DNA of 5,438 bases from contig CALMBN010000301.1 in assembly GCA_937860195.1 (NCBI GenBank), positions 1 to 5,438 on the forward strand. The letters are read 5' to 3'. A model generated the notes under the pieces. It did not search any database and was not told the origin of the DNA. It saw only the letters and a list, made by a program, of their open reading frames with translations. Within the stretch, counting starts at the first letter, position 1. Every line of letters begins with the position of its first letter. The stretch is from an uncultured Novosphingobium sp. Lineage in GTDB: Bacteria > Pseudomonadota > Alphaproteobacteria > Sphingomonadales > Sphingomonadaceae. Positions 1-5,438 of the stretch are shown here, piece by piece. Position numbers and translations under genes: made by a program.

Positions 1-21
1 CCGAACGGTTTCAACGCTTCG

Positions 22-270
22 TCAATCGGTCCGTGACCGAGTCCACGCCGCGAGACGCCGATGTGCCGGCCGGCCGCATACCGCGCCGGGGTTATCCTGC
101 TCGGTTCGTTCGGGTAGTTTCTTGTCGAAGTCCGGGCGGCGGCGGCCGGGCAGAACACCGGGATCGACCTCGGGCGGGACGGCTTCCTCTGGGTCAGGTG
201 GGGGGGCAGGCGGTGCCTCCGCAGCCGACTGAAACAGCAGGGCCGGGATGATCAACGCCGACCCGATCAT
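22..270 (-). CDS. Small proline-rich, probably exported hypothetical protein (82 aa)
   Basis: Unrecognised 82-residue protein. The ATG at 270-268 is chosen because it overlaps the stop of the upstream lipoprotein gene (TGATG) and has an AGGGG ribosome binding site five bases upstream. An ATG further upstream would lie deep inside the lipoprotein gene. Residues 1-19 are hydrophobic and end in SAAEA, like a short signal peptide, although there is no positive charge at the N-terminus. Residues 20-42 are rich in proline and acidic residues (PPAPPPDPEE). The rest is basic and polar, with one cysteine (GAVCGRP), and ends in RSRTD. No domain is recognisable. Coupling to the cytochrome and lipoprotein genes suggests an accessory role at the cell envelope, which is inference. 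A run of seven G (200-206, plus strand) lies within the gene, and another frame stays open from there to position 1, so a frameshift hiding a longer protein cannot be excluded. Confidence 0.5.
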   Translation of the reverse strand: MIGSALIIPALLFQSAAEAPPAPPPDPEEAVPPEVDPGVLPGRRRPDFDKKLPERTEQDNPGAVCGRPAHRRLAAWTRSRTD

Positions 271-2246
271 CACAGCCCCTGGCAGACGTTCTGTGCGTCG
301 CTGCCGATGAACGGCGCAAACGGACAACTGACATAGCGCAGCCGGGTGCTGCGGCCTCCGCCAAGATCAAAAGTGATCGTATCGGCCCTCATCGCGCTAG
401 GGGCATTGGCTAGCGTACCCAATGCCGTCGCCGCATTGGCCAGGCCCAGGAACGAAATCATGTCATCCTGGTCGATCCCGTCGCCCGAAACCCCGAGAGC
501 GCCGATCAGTTGGTTGCCGCGATAGATCGGCACTGCACCGGGGAAGATCTGCAAGCCGTTCTGCAACCGGTTTTGCCCTGGTGCCGCATCGGGAAGGAAG
601 GAGCACCGCGCTGGCGTATCGACCAGGCTTGCGCCGGCGACGAAGCTCAGGTGCTGGGCGAGGTTGGACAGGACCAGCGCTGATTGCAGCCCGGTTGAGA
701 ACGGGCTCCACTTGGCAATCGGGCGCGATAGCGGGCCAGGCGGCCAGCCCAGTTCGCCATCGGGGAAATAGGGCCGCGCCAGATTGCCGATTGCCCGATC
801 AGAAAAGGCAACTTGCCCAGTCAGGGCCGCCGGATCGAATAGGAAACTGCGGGTTGCCGGAACGAATGAGCGGACATCTGCGCTCGGATCACTGAGCAAC
901 TGCGGGGCGGCAAAGGCATTGCTCAAGAACGCCGCCGATCGCGCCTTCTGCAACGATACGTCGATCCCGAACACCGGCGCATCGGGCGATCGGACAATCC
1001 CCAGCGGCACACCGTGGGTATCCACCAGGGTGATTGTCACTTGGGCTCGGCTGTCGAGCGGCTGGCGAATCTGCGCCCGTGCATGGGACATCACGGCAAA
1101 GGCCTGTTCGAGAATTCGCTGAGCTTCAATCGCCGAAATTGCCACGCCAACATCGGCAGCATCGCTGCCGGGCCGCAGCGGATAGCGGTTGCCGCCCGAC
1201 CCATCGGTCAATACGAATGCGTCACCATTGGTGAACTCGGTCGCTGTCGCGCGGCGCACGCCGGAAGCTTCGCTTCCGTAAACCGCGCCGGGTTGAATGG
1301 CTGCCAAGGGGAAATAGCCGATCACCGGGCTGAGATTGCCGAGCGCGGGGACCGTCGCGGCATAACTCGCACCCGCCACCGCAGTAAGGTTGGCATAGTC
1401 GGTGTCGGTATAGCGCAGCAGCGTGCCGTCGACCGAGATCCGGTTGGCGCGAACCCCAATCGGGGCCTCGAACCCGACGGTCCCGGCCAGCGCGATTCGT
1501 TCGTCGGAGTCGATGTCAACGTCGATCACTTCAGGATCAAAGCCATAGGTCCCGTCGGAAGCCACCCCGATCCCGCCAACCACGACGCCATTCTTGTACA
1601 GCGGGAAACCGCCGGGATCGGCCGAGAGCCCCAGCGGTGAGCGTTTGGGTCCGATCATCGCGGCCGGCCCCGGCGCCAACCGGGCCGACAGGTCGGAGCA
1701 GGGCAACTGGCTGAACTGCACCCCGGATAGCGGCCCGCTCTCCAATCCGGCCGCCGAGCGAGCGGGCGGAAAATGCTGCTGGACGATCATGCTCGCCGTG
1801 CGGGTTGAAAAGGCGTTTCCGCTGCTTGAAAGGTAGGCCCCGGTGATGGCCTTGGCGATTGCCGCAGCTTCGGCGGGGACGCTCAATCCCTGGATATCCT
1901 GCGCCGATCCGTCGCTCGCATTTGGAATCGCCGCACTGGCGGGCGCTCCCGTCATGCGCAGCACAGCCAGCACGTTGCCGACCCGGTCAGTCACAGCGAT
2001 GACCGCCGGTCGGCCATCGGCTCGCGCTTGGGCTGCAGCTTGGGCTAGAACCAGCTGGACATCAGCAACCGCGAGCGATTCTGCTGCGGGTGCTGTGTAG
2101 AACGATCCAGCCGGTGGCGTAGCTGGCGGGGTAGGTGAAGGCGTCGGCGTAACGTCACCGCCGCCGCCCGATCCGCCGCTGGACGTAGCGCTGCCGCACG
2201 CCGCCAGCAGGAGCAGCGCGGGCAGGATAAGCGAACGCCCACTCAT
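270..2246 (-). CDS. Lipoprotein with two HbpS/GlcG-like (DUF336) regions
   Basis: A 658-residue predicted lipoprotein. Residues 1-17 form a lipoprotein signal (hydrophobic LILPALLLLAAC) with lipobox LAAC and acylation at Cys17. Gly18-Ser19 follow, so there is no Asp+2 inner-membrane retention signal. Residues 18-48 are a Ser/Gly then Thr/Pro linker. Two diverged copies of an HbpS/GlcG-type fold follow. Copy 1 (about 55-255) has AVIAVTDRVGNVLAVLR (81-97), a KA helix (131-139) and FPLYKNGVVVGGIGVASDG (214-232). Copy 2 (about 365-605) has VTITLVDTHGVPLGIVRS (403-420), LQKARSAAFL (432-441) and VPIYRGNQLIGALGVSGDG (572-590). Both have long insertions between the halves of the fold, so the protein is far longer than the usual single-domain relatives of about 130-200 residues. 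Family members bind haem (HbpS) or have unknown roles (GlcG); the ligand here is unknown. The start overlaps the cytochrome stop by four bases (ATGA) and no strong ribosome binding site is seen, so coupled translation is likely. Cys641 and Cys655 near the C-terminus could form a disulphide. Confidence 0.88.
   Translation of the reverse strand: MSGRSLILPALLLLAACGSATSSGGSGGGGDVTPTPSPTPPATPPAGSFYTAPAAESLAVADVQLVLAQAAAQARADGRPAVIAVTDRVGNVLAVLRMTGAPASAAIPNASDGSAQDIQGLSVPAEAAAIAKAITGAYLSSSGNAFSTRTASMIVQQHFPPARSAAGLESGPLSGVQFSQLPCSDLSARLAPGPAAMIGPKRSPLGLSADPGGFPLYKNGVVVGGIGVASDGTYGFDPEVIDVDIDSDERIALAGTVGFEAPIGVRANRISVDGTLLRYTDTDYANLTAVAGASYAATVPALGNLSPVIGYFPLAAIQPGAVYGSEASGVRRATATEFTNGDAFVLTDGSGGNRYPLRPGSDAADVGVAISAIEAQRILEQAFAVMSHARAQIRQPLDSRAQVTITLVDTHGVPLGIVRSPDAPVFGIDVSLQKARSAAFLSNAFAAPQLLSDPSADVRSFVPATRSFLFDPAALTGQVAFSDRAIGNLARPYFPDGELGWPPGPLSRPIAKWSPFSTGLQSALVLSNLAQHLSFVAGASLVDTPARCSFLPDAAPGQNRLQNGLQIFPGAVPIYRGNQLIGALGVSGDGIDQDDMISFLGLANAATALGTLANAPSAMRADTITFDLGGGRSTRLRYVSCPFAPFIGSDAQNVCQGL
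276..280 (-). promoter_or_regulatory. Ribosome binding site of the small proline-rich ORF
   Basis: AGGGG on the minus strand, five bases before the ATG at 270, inside the last codons of the lipoprotein gene. It supports the 82-residue start, and together with the TGATG overlap it suggests coupled translation. The spacing is slightly short and the match to the anti-Shine-Dalgarno sequence is partial. Confidence 0.4.
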
Positions 2247-3604
2247 CGCAGCGCCGCGATGCTGCGCACCGCCTGCCCCAGCGCCGCACGGAATGCAGCC
2301 GGGTTGTAGTCGGTCGGACTGGTGACAGCGGCGTAAGCGCGATTGATGCTCGCGCGGATTCCTGCCGCAGCGCCGACTGTAACCCGTCCTTCGCGGACCA
2401 GCGCGTTGAGCAGAGTGTCGACCGCCATGACTGCCTGCACCGATCCGGTATAATCGGTGAATCGCGACGAAATCGCCCGCTCGCCGATTGCGGCGATCAC
2501 CTGAAACGCAGTGTCGCTGCCGCCTGGGCCCTGGGCGATGGCGCGGCCGAGTGCTCCCGCTTCTGTGCTGAGCCTGGCCGCCGCAGCTACGGCATCGCTG
2601 CGGCCATTGCCCATCGCAGCATGAAATTGCCGCGCGGCAGCATCAAACCGGTTGGCCTGTGCCGGGGCCAGTACCCGCGCTACAGCCGAAAGCATGATGA
2701 TGTTTTCATCGTTGAACGGCGGTTGACCGAACGTAATCGGACGTTCCGGGTTGGTTTCAAAGGTTCGGCCACGGGCCGGATTGTCATCAATTGCGCGATG
2801 GCAGGAGTGGCAATCATAGAAGGTGAATTCCGGGAAAACCCCGTTGCTGGCGAGGTCGCTGCGCCCGAACAGGGCCAGTGCGCGCTGCACCGCCTCCGCC
2901 TGACCGACCGCCCATAGCCGAACACTGTCGCTGCGGGGTTTGCGCGCAGCATAGTCCGCGTCGGCATCCCAATGCTGCTGGAGCGAGGAAAACAGGTCGA
3001 GCTCGAACGATAGCCGGGGATGGCCCGCCGCCATCATCGCGTGGGTCACGAACTGCCCCGGCTTGCCGCTGCCGTAATGGCAATCAAGACAGACCGAAGC
3101 CCGAACCGCCGGCATATCGAGCGCGATCATGCCGCCCGCGATATTGTCGGCGTGGCTTGCGCCCACGGCATAATGGCTCGCAATCCAACCCGAGGCCGGG
3201 CCGTGGCAGCTCTCGCAACCAACCCCGTCGGTCATTTGGAAACGTTCTCCGCGTTGGCCCGGCGTGGTGGTGTGGCAGCCGAGGCAAGCCGGCGCGGAAC
3301 CAGCGGCGCCTAGGCCAAGCGCACCCGCAATCTGCTGTCCGCGCGGAGCGAGCAGCGCCTGGTAAGCCCGGCTGTGTGCGCCGCCCCGCGAAGACGGCTC
3401 TTGCCACAGCCGCAGTTCGTCCTGTCGGACCACCGCTCCATTACCCTCGGCCCGTCCGTGGCAGGTCGATCCGGCGCAGCTTGCTACGCCTTCATAACGC
3501 CCTGCAGCGATCGCTGCGCCCGCCGCCACAACGCCCAGCAGGATAGCTGCAAAAATCAGGCGGGCCGCCGCTGTCAAGCTGCTTCGGGCCCGACGCTCTG
3601 ACAT
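2243..3604 (-). CDS. Multihaem c-type cytochrome (cytochrome c554-like, five haem motifs)
   Basis: A 453-residue exported electron-transfer protein. An arginine-rich start (SERRARSS) and a hydrophobic stretch (about 10-34, ending AAIAAG) form a signal peptide or N-terminal membrane anchor. Haem attachment motifs are CAGSTCH (43-49, CX4CH spacing), CLGCH (107-111), CESCH (130-134), CLDCH (172-176) and CHSCH (265-269). HAMMAAGHPRLSFEL (188-202) resembles a conserved segment of cytochrome c554-type proteins; His188 and His195 are candidate axial ligands, as are His77, His144, His151 and His211. The C-terminal third (about 280-453) has no cysteines and is alanine-rich and probably helical. Haem would be attached in the periplasm by the Ccm system; the redox partner is unknown. 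The start at 3604 is preferred because the signal peptide then begins at the N-terminus and the ATG overlaps the stop of a short upstream ORF that has a strong ribosome binding site. An in-frame ATG at 3685 would add 27 residues but has no ribosome binding site. The stop overlaps the lipoprotein start. Confidence 0.9.
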   Translation of the reverse strand: MSERRARSSLTAAARLIFAAILLGVVAAGAAIAAGRYEGVASCAGSTCHGRAEGNGAVVRQDELRLWQEPSSRGGAHSRAYQALLAPRGQQIAGALGLGAAGSAPACLGCHTTTPGQRGERFQMTDGVGCESCHGPASGWIASHYAVGASHADNIAGGMIALDMPAVRASVCLDCHYGSGKPGQFVTHAMMAAGHPRLSFELDLFSSLQQHWDADADYAARKPRSDSVRLWAVGQAEAVQRALALFGRSDLASNGVFPEFTFYDCHSCHRAIDDNPARGRTFETNPERPITFGQPPFNDENIIMLSAVARVLAPAQANRFDAAARQFHAAMGNGRSDAVAAAARLSTEAGALGRAIAQGPGGSDTAFQVIAAIGERAISSRFTDYTGSVQAVMAVDTLLNALVREGRVTVGAAAGIRASINRAYAAVTSPTDYNPAAFRAALGQAVRSIAALR

Positions 3605-3654
3605 CAGCCAAAGGTCCGCAGGCGCGCGCCGAACAAAGATTCTACCTTTGGCAT
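3604..3654 (-). CDS. Possible 16-residue leader peptide ORF upstream of the cytochrome
   Basis: A short ORF encoding MPKVESLFGARLRTFG. Its ATG (3654-3652) follows AGGAGG by five bases, the best ribosome binding site on this strand in the intergenic region. Its TGA (3606-3604) overlaps the cytochrome ATG as TGATG. The cytochrome start has no good site of its own, so ribosomes finishing this ORF could reinitiate there. This same-strand frame runs open further upstream only as antisense to the cyclase, which is not a real gene. The peptide has no recognisable domain and no run of one amino acid that would suggest classical attenuation. It could instead be a chance ORF, with the ribosome binding site serving the longer cytochrome form in some other way. 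Confidence 0.35.
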   Translation of the reverse strand: MPKVESLFGARLRTFG

Positions 3655-3659
3655 CAAGC

Positions 3660-3665
3660 CCTCCT
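3660..3665 (-). promoter_or_regulatory. Strong Shine-Dalgarno sequence feeding the leader ORF and operon
   Basis: AGGAGG on the minus strand (CCTCCT on plus), five bases before the ATG at 3654. It lies about 55 bases upstream of the preferred cytochrome start, too far to serve it directly. It also lies 3' of the alternative in-frame start at 3685, which argues against that longer form. Confidence 0.5.
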
Positions 3666-3728
3666 GCCGACGCTCTATCTGACATAGCCGGACCGGCGGG
3701 GCAAGCGGATCACGTAAGACCTGCACCG

Positions 3729-3757
3729 TTGCCAGCCTTTGTTTCGCGTCCCATAAG
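3729..3757 (+). promoter_or_regulatory. Candidate sigma-70-type promoter of the CHASE2 cyclase gene
   Basis: TTGCCA (3729-3734, five of six matches to the -35 consensus), a 17-base spacer, then CATAAG (3752-3757, four of six matches to the -10 consensus). Transcription would start about 3764-3766, leaving a leader of only about 12-14 bases before the ATG at 3778, so the ribosome binding site would sit almost at the 5' end. The match is by eye, and alphaproteobacterial promoters often deviate from this consensus. No equally good promoter was found for the minus-strand operon. Confidence 0.35.
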
Positions 3758-3764
3758 CACCGGC

Positions 3765-3770
3765 GAAGGA
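3765..3770 (+). promoter_or_regulatory. Ribosome binding site of the CHASE2 cyclase
   Basis: GAAGGA seven bases before the ATG at 3778. Sequence and spacing are good, and this decides the start in favour of 3778 over the internal Met8 codon. Confidence 0.6.
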
Positions 3771-3777
3771 CAGGTGG

Positions 3778-5411
3778 ATGAGGGCACTTTTTCCCCGCAT
3801 GCCGGGTGGACGCTGGATGGCGTTGGCGGCTCTGTTCGTGGCTCTGGCGCTGGCTGACTATGGCTGGTTCAATGCCAGCCGGATTATCGATCAGCGCGGT
3901 GGCGATGTGTTGCTCGCGCTCAATGCTGCTCGCCGTCCGCAGTCGGACCGAGTCGTAATTGTCGATATCGATCAGAAATCGCTTGAGGACATGAATGATG
4001 ATGCCGGCAGCTGGCCATGGCCGCGCTCGGTCCACGGCGAGCTGATCGATCATATCGCACAGCAACAACCGCAAGCGATCGTTTTTGATATTCTGTTCAA
4101 TGAGCCTGACACCTTTCGGCCCGAGCACGACGAAGCCTTCGCCGACGCGGTCGCGCGCAATCCGAATACGTGGTTGGCCATGACGCTTAATAGCGATGGC
4201 ACCGGCGCGATTATCAGCAAATTGCCGACCTCGGTCGGAGCGCGGCCAGTCGACGGGGCTGCACCCGGCGCGCGGGCCCCGATCCTGTTGCCGCTGGTGG
4301 TCGCGCGCTATCCTGAGGCAATGCGCGGCGGGTTGATCAATTTCAATGCAGACAGCGACGGGGTTGGGCGTCATCACGCACTTTACCAAACCCGCAATGG
4401 TTGGCGTTTTCCTTCGCTGGCGGGGCGGGTTACGGCTGATGCCGGGCACGAGTTGCCGCAATCCGAACGGATCATGCTCAATTGGCGCAGCCGCTGGCAG
4501 CATGTCTCCTACGCCGATATCTATCTCGACAGCCTGCGCCGCGAACCGCAGCGGCCAGCGAACGAGTTTCGCGGCAAGATCGTGATCATCGGCACCGCCG
4601 CGCCGGGCCTGATGGACTTTCGGGTCACTCCGCTCGGCTCGACCTATCCGGGGGTCGAAATTCTCGCCACGGCGGTCGACAACCTCGATCAAGGGGATTG
4701 GCTGCGTGAAGTGCGCCGAACCGAGTTGTTGCCGCTGGCGCTTGGGTTGATTGCTTTGCTGATGATCGGATTTGACCGCAATGTCGGGGCACAGCGGCTG
4801 CTTGGGGTGATGGTTGGCCTGACGTTTGCGGCGATTGCAGCATGCTGGTTGCTGCTTGGTGGCGGGACTTTCGTTCCGGTGTTCGGCGCGCTTGCCTTTG
4901 GCTGGGCTTTTTACCTGGTAGCGAGCGGGATTGCCTATCTCGACGAGCGAAAGCGGCGGCTGCGGACAGCCACGATGTTTTCCCGGTTTCTTGACGCGCG
5001 GGTGGTAGCCGAGCTGATCGAAAAGGGCGAGATCGATTACCGCCAGCAAGCCGAAAGCTGTGAGATCAGCGTGCTGTTCTCAGACATTCGCGGCTTCACC
5101 TCGCTATCCGAAACCGCCCCTCCCGAAGCGGTCGTGGCCCTGCTCAATGGCTATTTCTCGCGGCAGGTTGGCGTTATTTTCGCCCACAAAGGTACTCTCG
5201 ACAAATTTATCGGCGATGCGATCATGGCGTTCTGGGGCGCCCCGGTCGCGCTTGAGGATCATGCCCGGCTGGCCGTGGCCGCCGCGCTTGATATGTCCAG
5301 CGCGCTCGAAGAAATGCGCGGCGAGCTGAGCGGTCTTGGCGAAAATCTGGAGATCGGCATCGGTGTTCACAGCGGCCGGGCCGTGGCCGGGTTCATCGGT
5401 TCGGACGCGCG
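3778..5411 (+). CDS. CHASE2-domain class III adenylate cyclase, C-terminus missing
   Basis: A membrane receptor cyclase expected to convert ATP to cAMP in response to an unknown extracytoplasmic signal. About 544 genuine codons are present. One transmembrane helix (about 13-27) leads into a periplasmic CHASE2 domain (about 30-305) with VVIVDID (59-65), WPWPR (79-83), NFNADSDGVGR (188-198), LNWRS (234-238), GKIVIIGTAAPGL (266-278) and PGVEILATAVDNL (291-303). Three transmembrane helices follow (about 317-332, 341-360, 365-388), then a short linker and the class III catalytic domain from about 428. FSDIRGFTSL carries metal-binding Asp436. KFIGDAIMAFWGAP carries metal-binding Asp480 and Lys476, aligned with the lysine that selects adenine, so ATP rather than GTP is the expected substrate. 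The second substrate-selecting residue and the transition-state Asn/Arg lie beyond the contig end. The apparent TAG at 5431-5433 and the last residues (DRKSVV) come from sequencing adapter, so this is a partial gene. It is divergent from the cytochrome operon. Confidence 0.93.
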
Positions 5412-5438
5412 AGATCGGAAGAGCGTCGTGTAGGGAAA
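5412..5438 (+). other. Illumina TruSeq adapter contamination at contig end
   Basis: The last 27 bases begin AGATCGGAAGAGC and continue with the GTCGTGTAGGGAAA extension. This matches, base for base as I know it, the start of the TruSeq adapter seen when read 2 runs through a short insert. They are not genomic and should be trimmed. They split a conserved catalytic domain and create a false stop codon. Confidence 0.96.

Noticed and set aside
1014..1640. A 208-codon plus-strand open frame inside the lipoprotein gene
   Set aside because: It is antisense to a well-supported lipoprotein gene and shows no recognisable motif or ribosome binding site; it is a GC-driven shadow frame.
2878..3546. A 222-codon plus-strand open frame rich in Arg and Pro inside the cytochrome gene
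   Set aside because: Low-complexity Arg/Pro/Ala composition antisense to the haem motifs of the cytochrome; a shadow.
3687..3697. GCCGGACCGGC palindrome as an operator or terminator
   Set aside because: Only five base pairs with a single central base, all G/C, in a GC-rich background; too likely by chance, and no T-run follows.
3648..3857. A 69-codon plus-strand ORF overlapping the cyclase start
   Set aside because: It overlaps the cyclase N-terminus in another frame and ends in Gly/Ser/Val-rich shadow sequence; the cyclase frame has the clear ribosome binding site and domain evidence.
3604..5049. A 481-codon open frame on the minus strand opposite the cyclase
   Set aside because: It is antisense to a gene with clear CHASE2 and cyclase motifs, shows no domain of its own, has odd composition (many Q, R, P and H), and is the expected mirror of a GC-rich coding strand. 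Only its last 17 codons, which lie outside the cyclase gene, are kept as a possible leader ORF.
5083..5411. A naturally truncated or degenerate cyclase domain
   Set aside because: The break coincides exactly with adapter sequence and everything before it is intact, so the truncation is technical.
1..5438. CRISPR arrays, tRNA or rRNA genes, insertion sequences, long direct repeats
   Set aside because: None seen; nearly all bases are accounted for by the four larger coding regions and one short intergenic region.

Overview
This is a GC-rich, gene-dense bacterial window that looks like one complete short assembly contig. High G/C at third codon positions, overlapping start and stop codons, a CHASE2-type adenylate cyclase and a signal-peptide multihaem cytochrome suggest an alphaproteobacterium, most likely of the Sphingomonadales. 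That placement is inferred from style and gene content, because there is no rRNA or other marker gene here.

Layout. About the first 3.65 kb is a minus-strand operon, read from about 3654 down to 22. Its order is: a possible 16-codon leader ORF (3654-3604), a membrane-targeted or periplasmic multihaem c-type cytochrome with five haem-attachment motifs (3604-2243), a 658-residue lipoprotein with two HbpS/GlcG-like (DUF336) regions (2246-270), and a small proline-rich, probably exported protein of unknown function (270-22). Every junction is a start/stop overlap (TGATG, ATGA, TGATG), so the genes are probably co-transcribed and translationally coupled. A roughly 120-bp intergenic region separates this operon from a divergent plus-strand gene at 3778. 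That gene encodes a CHASE2-domain class III adenylate cyclase and has a clear ribosome binding site and a plausible sigma-70-type promoter. It is cut off by the end of the contig.

How the genes may work together. The cytochrome would carry electrons outside the cytoplasm. The lipoprotein, with two copies of a fold that binds haem or small molecules in relatives, would sit beside it on a membrane. The small protein may be an accessory. No substrate is evident. The cyclase senses an unknown periplasmic signal through CHASE2 and would make cAMP. Any regulatory link between it and the operon is speculation from the divergent arrangement.

Caution. The last 27 bases (5412-5438) match the Illumina TruSeq adapter and are not genomic. 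The stop codon that seems to end the cyclase lies in that adapter, so its last residues are artefacts and its real C-terminus is missing.
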